A stretch of 64,000 nucleotides of DNA from Sphingobacterium rhinopitheci (GCF_022627575.1 NZ_JADEYQ010000012.1:1-64000), one strand, 5' to 3'. Shown: positions 7,217 through 16,727, counted from the first letter of the stretch. The notes: generated by a model from the letters alone, not told the origin. A program made the numbers and translations.

Positions 7217-9229
7217 TTACCAGATTATGATTCTTTTTGCTTTAGGAACATATAATTTATCACCTTCTTTGGTACCAAAAGCTTCATGAAAAGCATCTAA
7301 ATTAATAATAGGACCAAACGCTCTGTATTGTGCTGGTGAATGTGGATCAGTTTTCACTTGGTTTACCACAAATTCATCTGTTGTTTTAGTACGCCAGATT
7401 GTTGCCCATGACAAGAAGAAACGTTGCTCAGGCGTGAAACCATCAATAATACCTGGATTACCTTTATCATTTAAGTACATTTTCAACGCATCAAATGCTA
7501 CTGAAGAGCCTCCTAAGTCACCAATATTCTCACCTAAAGTAAAGCGACCATTTACACGTACGCCTGGTACAGGTTCATAGGATTCAAATTGCGCTACCAA
7601 AGCATCTGCAGCTTGCTCAAATTTTGTTTTATCTTCTTCTTTCCACCAGTTATTTAAATTACCATCGCCATCATATTGCGAACCTGAATCATCAAAACCA
7701 TGTGACAATTCATGACCAATAACAGCACCTATACCGCCGAAATTTACTGCAGCATCAGCTCTATAATCATAAAATGGAGCTTGAAGAATCGCGGCAGGAA
7801 AAACGATTTCATTGTACAATGGGCTATAATAAGCATTGACTGTTTGTGGCGTCATTCCCCATTCTGATTTATCTACAGCTTTCCCTTGTTTAGCTAAATT
7901 TCTTTCAAAAGACCACTTACTGATATTTCTGATATTATCATACAATGAAGTGCCCACTTCTAATTCAGAATAATCTTTCCATTGGTCAGGGTATCCAATT
8001 TTCACTTTAAACTTAGATAATTTCTCTAAAGCTTTAACTTTAGTTTCTGGAGACATCCATTCCAAATTCTCTATGTGTTGCGCAAAAGATTTGCGTAAGT
8101 AACCTACTAACTCTTCACAGGTAGCTTTTGCCTCTGCAGGGAAATTTTCTTTTACATACAATTTACCTAACAGCTCTCCTGCATTAGCATTTACAAACTC
8201 CAAACCACGTTTGTCCAAAGAGCGCTGTTCTTTTTGACCTTTTAGTTTACGTCCATAAAAATCAAAAGATAATTCATCCAACTCTTGTGTTAAATATGAA
8301 GTAGCATTGTTCATCAATTGAAACTTTAAATATTCTTTGATTACAGGAATATTCTTTTGGTTGATGATTTTATCTAAATTTTGGTAATATTTTAACTCAC
8401 CAATGATGACAGTATCAGCCGTAAAGCCAACACCTTTCAAAAATGCAGCTACGTCTACATTTTTCACCATCTTGTTCAAATCACTAACGGCAACAGGGTT
8501 ATAACGCTTCTGCGCATCACGTGACTCTTCAACAGTTTTCAAATAAGAAGCAATTTCTTTTTCAAAGGCTACAACTTTAGGGCCTTTTAAATCCTTTGTT
8601 GTAGGATCTACTTTACCATATAATGTAGAGATATATTGTGCATAATCACCCAAAGTAGCTGTGTTTTTTTCATCTACTTTTTGATAATAAGAGCGACCTA
8701 AACCCAAACTTCCACCACCTAAGTACACCGCATTGATATCTGAATTCTTCATATGGGCACTTACATATCCTCCATAGAAAGGATTTGCACCTTCGGCTCC
8801 ATATTTAGCGAAATACGCTTCTAAGTCTTTAACCGTTTTTATTTTATCAATTTGATTTAAACGATTTTCAATAGGTGCAATACCAACTTTATTACGTGTT
8901 TCAAAATCAACATAAGACTTATATAAGTCAGCTATTTTTTGGCCATCAGAGCCCTTTTCAAAAGTTGAATTTAGCGATGCTTTAAGAATATTTAATGCTG
9001 CAATATCAGTATTCTCTCTCAGCTCATCGAAAGAACCCCATCGTGCCCTATCCGAAGGGATTTCAATTGTTTTCATCCAATTACCATTCACAAAATTATA
9101 AAAGTCATCTTGAGGACGAACAGAAACATCCATAAATGATGGATTAATAGCTTTATAATCTTGTGCAAATAATACACCTGAACTAGCTAGTAATGCTGTC
9201 AATAGAAATATTTTTTTCATATTTACCAT
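7217..9229 (-). CDS. Exported M13 (neprilysin/PepO-like) metallopeptidase
   Basis: A 670-residue zinc endopeptidase of family M13, full length. It has a signal peptide (KKIFLLTALLASSGVLFAQ), the N-terminal M13 domain with DDFYNFVNGNWMK, the NAYYSPLYNEIVFPA substrate-binding motif, the zinc site IGHELSHGFDDSG (HExxH) and the third-ligand motif GENIGDLGG. It probably degrades peptides in the periplasm or at the surface. Two ATGs are close: 9229 (MVNMKK) and 9220 (MKK). A TAAGTTTG promoter element at 9242-9249 fits either, with a short leader. Monocistronic, with a strong terminator. Confidence 0.95.
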   Translation of the reverse strand: MVNMKKIFLLTALLASSGVLFAQDYKAINPSFMDVSVRPQDDFYNFVNGNWMKTIEIPSDRARWGSFDELRENTDIAALNILKASLNSTFEKGSDGQKIADLYKSYVDFETRNKVGIAPIENRLNQIDKIKTVKDLEAYFAKYGAEGANPFYGGYVSAHMKNSDINAVYLGGGSLGLGRSYYQKVDEKNTATLGDYAQYISTLYGKVDPTTKDLKGPKVVAFEKEIASYLKTVEESRDAQKRYNPVAVSDLNKMVKNVDVAAFLKGVGFTADTVIIGELKYYQNLDKIINQKNIPVIKEYLKFQLMNNATSYLTQELDELSFDFYGRKLKGQKEQRSLDKRGLEFVNANAGELLGKLYVKENFPAEAKATCEELVGYLRKSFAQHIENLEWMSPETKVKALEKLSKFKVKIGYPDQWKDYSELEVGTSLYDNIRNISKWSFERNLAKQGKAVDKSEWGMTPQTVNAYYSPLYNEIVFPAAILQAPFYDYRADAAVNFGGIGAVIGHELSHGFDDSGSQYDGDGNLNNWWKEEDKTKFEQAADALVAQFESYEPVPGVRVNGRFTLGENIGDLGGSSVAFDALKMYLNDKGNPGIIDGFTPEQRFFLSWATIWRTKTTDEFVVNQVKTDPHSPAQYRAFGPIINLDAFHEAFGTKEGDKLYVPKAKRIIIW

Positions 9230-9241
9230 GTTTTAATGGAA

Positions 9242-9249
9242 CAAACTTA
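9242..9249 (-). promoter_or_regulatory. Promoter -7 element (TAnnTTTG) for the M13 peptidase
   Basis: TAAGTTTG on the minus strand, 13 bases upstream of the first ATG, an exact match to the Bacteroidota -7 consensus. No clear -33 box was picked out. Confidence 0.45.
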
Positions 9250-9286
9250 ATAAATCATTAGTAAATGATAGGTAACGATTTTATAT

Positions 9287-9937
9287 ATGTACATCTATAT
9301 GCATAAATACCACTTCGAAATACGTTTAAATAAGACACATACACCTATCTATATAGAAAGCAGGAATTCTGATACTTATGTTCTTTCAGTTCCGATGGAT
9401 TTGAGAGAAGATGAGCTTAAACAATACCTAAAAAGTAATGGTAAAAAATTAATTACAGTATTTGAAAAAAAACGAATCAGCAATCAGGCCTTAAGTATTG
9501 AATTATATAACAAAAAGCATATTTTTGTCTGGAAACCAAACAGTTCCATCAGTTATCGCTACGAAGGAAAAATTCACAGCTCAATTTTACCAAAATCAAC
9601 ATTAAGCATAAAAAAAATCTGTAAAGATATTCTTTATTACGATATAAAAACACTTATTGGCATATGGGAAGAAAGATTGACTTGTATAATTACTGATATT
9701 AATTTAAAAAACTTTAAAACCAATAAATTTAAAATTTGTACCAGAAGTAATACCCTAAGTTTTTCGTTTCAATTGATGGACAGCCCCTACTATTATGTTG
9801 AATTCATCGTAGCTAAAGCAGTATTTCAATACTTAAACATAGAGGAAACCAAGCAACATTTGTTGATGGAAGAATTTGTTAAAGACTACAAACAAAGTAA
9901 TAAAATATATGACTATGAAAGAAGTAAATCAATTTAA
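9287..9937 (+). CDS. YgjP/DUF45-like protein lacking the zinc motif
   Basis: A 216-residue protein whose second half follows the plan of YgjP-type (M48-like) metallopeptidases. The segment IGIWEERLTCIITD matches the W-x-x-R helix, FKICTRSNTLSFSFQLMDSP matches the usual RWGSCS...I-x-x-N-x-x-L-x-x-P stretch, and YVEFIVAKAVFQYLN sits where YVIxHELxH should be. The HExxH zinc site is absent, so it is probably not an active peptidase. The N-terminal half has the family's KYLKSN-type helix. Its 3' end overlaps the next gene by about 25 bases, suggesting translational coupling. Family assignment is by my reading of the pattern only. Confidence 0.6.
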   Translation: MYIYMHKYHFEIRLNKTHTPIYIESRNSDTYVLSVPMDLREDELKQYLKSNGKKLITVFEKKRISNQALSIELYNKKHIFVWKPNSSISYRYEGKIHSSILPKSTLSIKKICKDILYYDIKTLIGIWEERLTCIITDINLKNFKTNKFKICTRSNTLSFSFQLMDSPYYYVEFIVAKAVFQYLNIEETKQHLLMEEFVKDYKQSNKIYDYERSKSI

Positions 9938-10280
9938 TTTTTCTATTGAAAATATCAGTAAAGCACAATTGCTAGAGAATCCGCAAATAATAGCCGATGA
10001 TCTTAATAAGATGCCCAAAAATACATTCAAGGATTACCTTTTAGATCGTATTACTAACAAAGATGGGGCACCAACATTTAGTAATTTGAAAACAACAAAC
10101 TTTCATATTGATGGTGAAAATGATAAAGGGAAATTTAGGATAACATTTGAAATTGACCGTACTTATTGTTGCTCTGATACACAATCATCGAATGTAGATT
10201 ATGCTGATTTTGATTTTGAGCTGATAAATAATAAACTAAATGCAACAACAAATTATTTCGTTTGGGATATTGATAATTAG
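9909..10280 (+). CDS. Small protein of unknown function overlapping the YgjP-like gene
   Basis: A protein of about 121-123 residues, starting at the ATG at 9909 or 9915, both inside the end of the preceding gene. No signal peptide or membrane helix is visible. It is acidic, with beta-rich segments (TNFHIDGENDKGKFRITFEID, ADFDFELINNKLNATTNYFVWDI) suggesting a small beta-sandwich. A CC pair sits in the middle. I do not recognise the family. The overlap implies it is made together with the YgjP-like protein and may act with it. Confidence 0.55.
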   Translation: MTMKEVNQFNFSIENISKAQLLENPQIIADDLNKMPKNTFKDYLLDRITNKDGAPTFSNLKTTNFHIDGENDKGKFRITFEIDRTYCCSDTQSSNVDYADFDFELINNKLNATTNYFVWDIDN

Positions 10281-10434
10281 ACACACAATTAAGCCGTAAC
10301 ACTACAGGCTAAAAATTCCATCTGTCGTGCTAATACTGTACATGTATTGATGTTGCAAGCCGTTGGTAAACCATTACTGAATGGTGCGCTAGTTCAAAAG
10401 TAGGCACAACAAATTTAGAACAGACAATTGACTA

Positions 10435-10719
10435 TTAATTAGATAGTACATCTTGTATATTTGTATGTTTTCTGAACATAGCTGCCGCAAAGGGGCACAA
10501 CGGAATTATTTTCACCTGCTCTTTACGTGCCATTTCTACGACTTTATCTAACAAAAGCATACCAATTCCTTTACCTTTTTGGTCCACGCCTACTTGGGTA
10601 TGATCTATTATTATCTTGTCATCACCGAGCTTAGAATAGGTCATTTCTCCTATTTTTATATTGTTTTCCTTAGCAACAAATGCTCCTTTACTTCCGAATA
10701 TTTGATGTGAAATAACCAT
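10435..10719 (-). CDS. Small GNAT acetyltransferase, YjdJ-like
   Basis: A 94-residue minimal GNAT-fold protein of the YjdJ/GCN5-related group, much shorter than normal acetyltransferases. FVAKENNIKIGEMTYS is the N-terminal beta hairpin, IDHTQVGVDQKGKGIGMLLLDKVVEMAR holds the acetyl-CoA binding VxxxxKGxGIG motif, and IIPLCPFAAAMFRKH matches the C-terminal P-x-C-x-F/Y-x-x-x-x-F signature. The substrate is unknown. A TAAATTTG promoter element lies 29 bases upstream of the ATG. Confidence 0.88.
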   Translation of the reverse strand: MVISHQIFGSKGAFVAKENNIKIGEMTYSKLGDDKIIIDHTQVGVDQKGKGIGMLLLDKVVEMARKEQVKIIPLCPFAAAMFRKHTNIQDVLSN

Positions 10720-10747
10720 TCCTTAAAATAATAGGTAAATATTACGC

Positions 10748-10755
10748 CAAATTTA
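10748..10755 (-). promoter_or_regulatory. Promoter -7 element for the YjdJ-like gene
   Basis: TAAATTTG on the minus strand, 29 bases before the ATG at 10719, an exact TAnnTTTG match. Confidence 0.45.
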
Positions 10756-10809
10756 CAAAAAAAAGCATTGAGTTGAAATTATAATAAATGTAATACCAGT
10801 AGTTATCTG

Positions 10810-10817
10810 TAGATTTG
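10810..10817 (+). promoter_or_regulatory. Promoter -7 element for the Omp85-like/TonB operon
   Basis: TAGATTTG, 22 bases upstream of the ATG at 10839, an exact TAnnTTTG match. A -33 box is not obvious. Confidence 0.4.
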
Positions 10818-10838
10818 CTGTCTATTTAATATGAAAAT

Positions 10839-12137
10839 ATGAAATCATTTTGGGGGCTATTTGTAATAATGTCATTGTCTACTAGCATCTATGCGCAGCA
10901 GATAGAACATGATGTAAAGACAGATTCTATATTTAAAAGGATAAAAAAAGATAGTTTAAAAAGCAATAATATAGAATTATATGATATTGTTGATGGTTTT
11001 AAAGATATCAATCCCTTCAAAAAAAATAGAAAAGATTCTATACAAAAAAAAAGATCGGCAATTTCCTATTTACCAAATGTGAATTACAATCCTAGTATTG
11101 GTTTTCAGATCGGTGTAAAGGCTGTAGGAGGTTTATATTTTGGTGACAAGAAGAATACCAGTATGTCCGTATTTGCGACGGCAGCTAACTACACTACAAA
11201 AGGAATTATGGTTGGTTATTTATTTCATGACACCTACACAAGTGAAAATAAATGGAATTTTAAAGGTAGTTTATTGGCCGCCAAATTAGTAGGCTTAGAT
11301 TATGGTATGGGAATAGGCCATCGCATAGAAACGACTAATCCTGATGATGAGGTAATGAATAATCCGGATAGAGAACGTTATATAAATGAGTACACATTAT
11401 ATGGATTTAATGAACGTGTTTATAAAAAAGTAGCTCCAGGAATGTTTCTAGGAGCAGGCTTTTATTTCGACTTAAAGAGAAATATAAGAACATTAACAGC
11501 TATCGATAATCCCCCAAATCAAATCTATAGCAATGATCATGGTTTTGATGCTTCTAGGAATAACAGCAATGGATTGATGTTTAACATTCAATACATGACC
11601 AGAGACAATCCCAATAGCGCATATAAAGGTATATATACAGATGTTGTACTTCGTGCAAACCAGTCCTGGATGGGTAGTTCTCAAGATGCTTTGCAGTTGT
11701 TGACAGATTATCGCCAATATTTTCCATTGTCTACCGTTCGCCCGAATCATGTGCTAGCCTTTTGGTATTATGGATCATACAATCTTAGCGGTAATATCCC
11801 TTACTTAGACTTACCAGGTACTGGAAAAGATCCGTATTCACGTAGTGGTAGAGGTTATACAAATGGTTATTTTAAAGGTAAATCATACGCATATGCCGAG
11901 TTGGAATATCGATTCCCAATTCTGCGGAATCAATTTTTAAGCGGTGTTGTATTTGGAAATATACAGACAGTAAATGATAATTTGGGGACCAAATTATTCA
12001 AGTATTGGCAGCCTGCAGGTGGTGCCGGACTTCGGGTATTATTCAATAAATTAACAAGAACCAACTTATGTATTGATTATGCATTTGGAAAGTTTGGTCA
12101 GAAAGGTTTATTTTTGGGTCTGAATGAAGCATTTTAG
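10839..12137 (+). CDS. Omp85/BamA-like outer membrane barrel without POTRA domains
   Basis: A 432-residue exported protein with a signal peptide (cleavage near SIYAQQ), a charged linker of about 60 residues rich in K, D and S, and then a 16-strand-type barrel. The C-terminal part GGAGLRVLFNKLTRTNLCIDYAFG, ending in EAF, is the surface-antigen (Omp85 barrel) signature of Bacteroidota. No POTRA repeats are present, so it is not the main BamA. The TonB receptor gene starts 23 bases later, so the two probably form an operon. The role could be secretion or uptake of a ligand used by the receptor; this is inferred from position. Confidence 0.8.
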   Translation: MKSFWGLFVIMSLSTSIYAQQIEHDVKTDSIFKRIKKDSLKSNNIELYDIVDGFKDINPFKKNRKDSIQKKRSAISYLPNVNYNPSIGFQIGVKAVGGLYFGDKKNTSMSVFATAANYTTKGIMVGYLFHDTYTSENKWNFKGSLLAAKLVGLDYGMGIGHRIETTNPDDEVMNNPDRERYINEYTLYGFNERVYKKVAPGMFLGAGFYFDLKRNIRTLTAIDNPPNQIYSNDHGFDASRNNSNGLMFNIQYMTRDNPNSAYKGIYTDVVLRANQSWMGSSQDALQLLTDYRQYFPLSTVRPNHVLAFWYYGSYNLSGNIPYLDLPGTGKDPYSRSGRGYTNGYFKGKSYAYAELEYRFPILRNQFLSGVVFGNIQTVNDNLGTKLFKYWQPAGGAGLRVLFNKLTRTNLCIDYAFGKFGQKGLFLGLNEAF

Positions 12138-12160
12138 ATTCATACAGCCTAAATTATATA

Positions 12161-14209
12161 ATGAAAAATAATATAACCACCTTATTATTAGCTATTCCTT
12201 TTGTATCTTTCGGACAAGCATCTAAAGATAGCGTAGTCGCTTTACAACCCGTCGAGCTCAAAGTTCATTTTGCGAAGCAATCCTTATTATCTGTTTCCTC
12301 TTCATTGCATACACTTAATGAAGCATCCCTACAACAGCAGCAACCGTCGACGCTATTGAGTGCGATGAATACAATAGCTGGCGTTCGGATGGAAGAACGT
12401 TCACCTGGCTCCTACCGCCTAGCTATGAGAGGTAGCTTGATCCGTTCACCCTTTGGTATTCGTAATACGAAAATATATATTGATGAATTTCCATTGACAG
12501 ATGCCGCAGGCAATACCTACCTCAATTTAATAGATCCTTCTTTTATCCATCAAGTAGATATAATAAAGGGGCCAGATGGCTCACTTTATGGTGCTAATTC
12601 AGGTGGTATCATCAAAATGCAGCCCAAGGGATTTGGAGTAGTGGAAGATAAGATAGAGCTAAATCTATTGGGTGGATCTTATGGATTATTTGCGCAGCAG
12701 CTGGGGATTCAACGTAAAGTAAATGAAAAGTATCAATTTTCATTTAATCAATCCTTCACCCGTTCGGATGGATATCGTGAAAATTCGGGGCTGAACAAAA
12801 AAGCTTTTCAAACGGCGCATCTATGGAATTATAATCCTACAAGCCAGGTTCGTCTGTATGCCATGTATACCGATTTAGCATATCAAACTCCGGGAGGCTT
12901 GACACAGCAGCAATATGATGATAACCCACGACAAGCTAGACCTGCCGCAGGCCCAAACCCAAGTGCGGTAGCACAAAAAGCGGCGATCTATAACAAGACG
13001 TTTTTCGGAGCATTAGCACATACGAAAAAACTAAGTGAGCATCTTACTCATGATATTTCGATTTATGGCTCAACCACAAATTTTAAGAATCCCTTTATTA
13101 CCAATTACGAAGTACGCAAGGAATCAAACCTAGGGCTACGCACATTTTTGTCGTGGAACAAAGAAATCGCAGGTAGAAATCTACAAATGCAAATAGGTGC
13201 TGAAGGTACATTGGGATGGAACAAAATCCATAATTATGACAATGATAAGGGTAAACCTACGCAATTGCAGGCTGAAGATGATTTGGATAATCAAACATTA
13301 ACTGCATTTTATAGGGCCCAATTTGAAATTCTAAAGAATTGGAATATTGAAGGTTCTGTTGGCTTAAATCTAAATAAAATAGATTTTGAAAAATACTTCC
13401 CTACGCAAGAAAAAGGTACTATAAAATTCGATTCAGAATGGATGCCTCGTATAGCAACCAACTATGAATGGCGCAATATGGCTTGGCGTATTTCCTATGC
13501 CAAAGGCTATTCTACACCTACGTTGTCAGAGGTGCGCTCTTCGGATAATATAATAAATACTGCATTGCAGGCAGAAAAAGGCAATAACTATGAAGTAGGT
13601 TATAAAGTTAAGACAAACAATCAACACTTAATTTTTGATATTGCAGCATACTCCTATCAGATGAAAAACGGAATTCTTAGGCAGGTTAATGATGCTGGTC
13701 AAGAGTACTATTCTAATGTTGGAGAAATGAACCAGAAAGGATTAGAAAGTACATTATGGTTATATATTCCGATCCATTCATCCTATATAAAATCGGTCAA
13801 TTATCAAGGTGCAGTAGCTTACAACCATTATAGATTTGGTCACTATGACGTAAACAACGAAGACCTTGAAGGGAAAAAAATTACGGCTGTGCCAAATTGG
13901 GTGTTGAGTAATTCGATTCGTATAGCACTGCCTGAATCATTACATTTAAATTTATATCACAACTATACATCTTCATCGCCATTAAATGATGCCAATACAG
14001 TATTTGCTAAAAAATATAATCTTGTACAAGCAAAAATGACATGGGATACAAAGCTGTGTACAACAGTAGGCTTACAGTTGTATTTCGGTGTTGATAATCT
14101 CCTAAATGAAAAATATAGCTTGGGTAATGATATCAATGCTTTTGGAGGGCGATATTTCAATGCCGCACCTACACGAAATTACTATGCTGGGGTCAAATTT
14201 TCTATTTAG
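12161..14209 (+). CDS. TonB-dependent outer membrane receptor
   Basis: A 682-residue receptor with a short signal peptide (VSFGQA). The plug domain has LLSAMNTIAGVRMEERSPGS followed by RGSLIRSPFGIRNTKIYIDEFPLTD and VDIIKGPDGSLYGANSGG. The rest is a 22-strand-type barrel ending in the TonB receptor terminal pattern YYAGVKFSI. It lacks the SusC-type N-terminal carboxypeptidase-like domain, so it resembles siderophore, vitamin or metal receptors more than glycan receptors. The ligand is unknown. It follows the Omp85-like barrel gene. Its last 8 bases overlap the convergent arsC-like gene, so no room exists for a separate terminator. Confidence 0.9.
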   Translation: MKNNITTLLLAIPFVSFGQASKDSVVALQPVELKVHFAKQSLLSVSSSLHTLNEASLQQQQPSTLLSAMNTIAGVRMEERSPGSYRLAMRGSLIRSPFGIRNTKIYIDEFPLTDAAGNTYLNLIDPSFIHQVDIIKGPDGSLYGANSGGIIKMQPKGFGVVEDKIELNLLGGSYGLFAQQLGIQRKVNEKYQFSFNQSFTRSDGYRENSGLNKKAFQTAHLWNYNPTSQVRLYAMYTDLAYQTPGGLTQQQYDDNPRQARPAAGPNPSAVAQKAAIYNKTFFGALAHTKKLSEHLTHDISIYGSTTNFKNPFITNYEVRKESNLGLRTFLSWNKEIAGRNLQMQIGAEGTLGWNKIHNYDNDKGKPTQLQAEDDLDNQTLTAFYRAQFEILKNWNIEGSVGLNLNKIDFEKYFPTQEKGTIKFDSEWMPRIATNYEWRNMAWRISYAKGYSTPTLSEVRSSDNIINTALQAEKGNNYEVGYKVKTNNQHLIFDIAAYSYQMKNGILRQVNDAGQEYYSNVGEMNQKGLESTLWLYIPIHSSYIKSVNYQGAVAYNHYRFGHYDVNNEDLEGKKITAVPNWVLSNSIRIALPESLHLNLYHNYTSSSPLNDANTVFAKKYNLVQAKMTWDTKLCTTVGLQLYFGVDNLLNEKYSLGNDINAFGGRYFNAAPTRNYYAGVKFSI

Positions 14210-14552
14210 AAGCTAATAACTCCACAATATTTTCAACTGGTCGACCTATTGTAGCTCGACCATTTTTTATGACTATAGGTCGTTCTATCAATATTGGATA
14301 TTCAACCATAATAGTTAACCATTCGTCATCGGTATAATCTTTGTCTAAAAATCGTTCTATAAAAATAGGCTCACTTTTACGTATCAATGCTAAAGGTGTT
14401 ATATTCAACAAGCTAATTATTTGCTTCAATTCGTCTACTGTAAATGACTGAATAAGATACTCTTGAACAACATATTTTTGCTTACTAGATTCTAGTACCG
14501 CTAACGCAGCACGACTTTTACTACACTGCGGATTATGATATATGGTAATCAT
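14202..14552 (-). CDS. arsC: Arsenate reductase ArsC, glutaredoxin-type
   Basis: A 116-residue thioredoxin-fold protein of the ArsC (R773/YfgD) family, which reduces arsenate to arsenite with glutathione/glutaredoxin, or acts on an unknown thiol. ITIYHNPQCSKSRAAL carries the catalytic cysteine at residue 10, and the conserved arginines are in ALIRKSE, LIERPIV and ATIGRP. It is separate from the arsenic cluster at 43-45 kb, which has its own unrelated thioredoxin-type ArsC. It converges on and overlaps the TonB receptor gene by 8 bases. Confidence 0.88.
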   Translation of the reverse strand: MITIYHNPQCSKSRAALAVLESSKQKYVVQEYLIQSFTVDELKQIISLLNITPLALIRKSEPIFIERFLDKDYTDDEWLTIMVEYPILIERPIVIKNGRATIGRPVENIVELLASK

Positions 14553-14607
14553 GGCGCTAAGATATATCTTTTAAACAATTTAAAGGAAACTAACCCGAAA
14601 GACATTA

Positions 14608-16407
14608 TTATTTTTTAGGTATTCTAGCTTCTGAACCATCACGCCAAGCGCTATAATGAAACGATAAAAGCTCAATATCAGCACCATGAAAAACATCCAA
14701 TATTTGTTTATTCAACTCTGAATAGATAATAGCTTGTAAATTCGGTTTCTTTGTATAGGCATTAATTTGATAGGTCACATAAAACTCATTCAGTGTCAAT
14801 TGAAAAACAAAAGGCTCTGGTGTTTTTTCAATGTATTCCACATTTAGGGCTGCCTGCTTTGCTAGTTCATGTACTTTTTGCCATGGTGTGTCATAACTAA
14901 TCGTAATCTCAGCATGAACAATAAGCCCATTACCGAGATCATCCATGCTATAATTTGTGGTATGACTATTCATCACTTGCGAGTTAGGTACAGAAATCAC
15001 CTCATTTTTAATAGTTCTTATTCGTGTTACCAAAAGATTTTTCTCGATCACATCACCCACTACATCACCTATTTTGATTCGATCTCCGATGGAAAAAGAG
15101 CGCATATAAGTCAATACCAATCCGGCAACGATATTGCTTATTGCTCCAGTGGATCCAAAAGTAAATATAACCCCTATAAATACAGAAACACCTTTGAATA
15201 TCGGAGATTCAGAACCCGGCAGATACGGGAATATAACTATTAGCATAAAGGCTAAAAGTAAGACCTTTAAGATATGATAAGTAGGCATGGCCCACTCCTT
15301 ATAAAAGCCATTAATTGCTAATTCACCCTTATGAATTTCATTGGCAAAATAATTCAATAACCGTAGCGTGTATTTAAATATAACGATGATGATTACGATC
15401 GTGATCATATTAGGAACACTAGCTACTATTGCTGCCCCTATTTTTTTCAAAGGTTTAATAAAGTAATCTATCAATATGGGTGCATAACCTTCCGTTGCAG
15501 GAAAAAGATTAAATAATAAAGGCAATGCAAGATATACTACAATTAGTATCGTTAGCCATTTTATAAAATCTGCTATAGCCCAAAGAAATCTTATTATTTG
15601 CTTGCCGGATATGAGTTCATAATTTTTAATATAAATTCCATTAAACTTTCTCGTTCTATCCTTTAGGATTTTAAATTTCAGTGAGGTGAACAACCTATTA
15701 AGGCCGATGATTAGTAATACTAATACGAATACAATTAAAAAAGCTAATGAGAAATCAATTAATAATTCTTTAAGGCTATTATCCTTTCTATATTGGGTTA
15801 TACTATCCTTGATGGTGGTTAAATATTGTTGTGCCAATTCATCTTTATCCATATTCATCCAGATGGCATCATTATCATTAATGGTCATTACCATTAAGTC
15901 ATTCCATCTAATAATTTTACCCGATTCATCTTCAGTCAATATCAACGAATCAGGATTAAATTTCAAATCAGCCGTAAGAATTAATATCCGCTCATTAATT
16001 ACTTTTGCACGATCAGAAGCAGAAAAGCTTCCAATATTGGTATAAATAGAAAACAAAGTGCTGTCAAAAGGATTGACAGGCACGCCCTTATTAAGGAGTT
16101 TGAGGGAATCTACCTTTTGTATTCTACGTTCCCTGAGAATAGAATCTTTATTCTTTAATAACTCTATTTCCTTATAAAGTTCTTTATATTCTTTGGTACT
16201 TTTAACATCTTCATTTACAAATCTATTCTCAAGTTCCACCCGTTTTATAGAATCTTTTCTTTGTAGCTCTACTAACTTTAGTAATTCATTAGACTGATTT
16301 GTGAGTCTATCCGTACTATCCGAGGCTAACTCTTGCGAAAAGCCAACTAAAAAGGAAGCTAAAAAAACGAAAACAACGGTTATCCTTATAGAGATGTATT
16401 TAATCAT
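14608..16407 (-). CDS. Large MscS-family mechanosensitive channel
   Basis: A 599-residue channel with a signal peptide (LASFLVGFSQE), a periplasmic domain of about 180 residues rich in charged heptads, five or so membrane helices, and a C-terminal MscS module. The pore helix and beta domain are clear: FTFGSTGAISNIVAGLVLTY, then DRIKIGDVVGDVIEKNLLVTRI and NEVISVPNSQVMNSHTTNYS. It releases solutes when membrane tension rises. Much longer than MscS of E. coli (286), but usual for Bacteroidota. Monocistronic; an AT-only hairpin lies just upstream (16441-16481). Confidence 0.92.
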   Translation of the reverse strand: MIKYISIRITVVFVFLASFLVGFSQELASDSTDRLTNQSNELLKLVELQRKDSIKRVELENRFVNEDVKSTKEYKELYKEIELLKNKDSILRERRIQKVDSLKLLNKGVPVNPFDSTLFSIYTNIGSFSASDRAKVINERILILTADLKFNPDSLILTEDESGKIIRWNDLMVMTINDNDAIWMNMDKDELAQQYLTTIKDSITQYRKDNSLKELLIDFSLAFLIVFVLVLLIIGLNRLFTSLKFKILKDRTRKFNGIYIKNYELISGKQIIRFLWAIADFIKWLTILIVVYLALPLLFNLFPATEGYAPILIDYFIKPLKKIGAAIVASVPNMITIVIIIVIFKYTLRLLNYFANEIHKGELAINGFYKEWAMPTYHILKVLLLAFMLIVIFPYLPGSESPIFKGVSVFIGVIFTFGSTGAISNIVAGLVLTYMRSFSIGDRIKIGDVVGDVIEKNLLVTRIRTIKNEVISVPNSQVMNSHTTNYSMDDLGNGLIVHAEITISYDTPWQKVHELAKQAALNVEYIEKTPEPFVFQLTLNEFYVTYQINAYTKKPNLQAIIYSELNKQILDVFHGADIELLSFHYSAWRDGSEARIPKK

Positions 16408-16727
16408 ATGTTTAGTAATAGTACTTCAAGTTAATATTATTTTTAACAATAAATATTAAAACTAAATATTTATTGTTAAAATTATCTACAAAAAACATAG
16501 ACTTATGTTTTAACAAGGAGAAAATTAAGTCCTAATGAAAAACGAAATAGCCTAGATTAAAGAGTAATGGGTCCTCAACAAGAGCTTACATGCACATTTC
16601 ATAATGCTACAAAGGGCTAATAATCCATAATTATATCATTGATAAATAATCAAATAACTTCAAGTCTTTGTGCATCAATACATCCCCCAGTAATGATGCA
16701 CTATAAAACTTTTATAACTAACTGTAT
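16408..16727. other. Intergenic region with AT-only hairpin
   Basis: About 320 bases between the kinase stop and the MscS start. There is no coding frame. The only clear structure is the hairpin at 16441-16481. No G/C-rich terminator is seen after the sugar operon. Confidence 0.5.
16441..16481. repeat. Perfect AT-rich inverted repeat, 17-base arms
   Basis: Arms TTTTAACAATAAATATT and AATATTTATTGTTAAAA with a seven-base loop, 34 bases before the MscS start codon. The stem holds one G/C pair, so it would be a weak RNA terminator. It may instead be a DNA-level operator or a 5' leader element of the channel mRNA. Confidence 0.5.

Noticed and set aside
14202-14209. Eight-base convergent overlap of the TonB receptor and arsC as a possible assembly error
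   Set aside because: Both proteins end with normal family C-termini, so the overlap looks genuine.
14869-15243. Plus-strand 124-codon frame within the large MscS gene
   Set aside because: It overlaps the conserved MscS domain fully and has no recognisable protein pattern.
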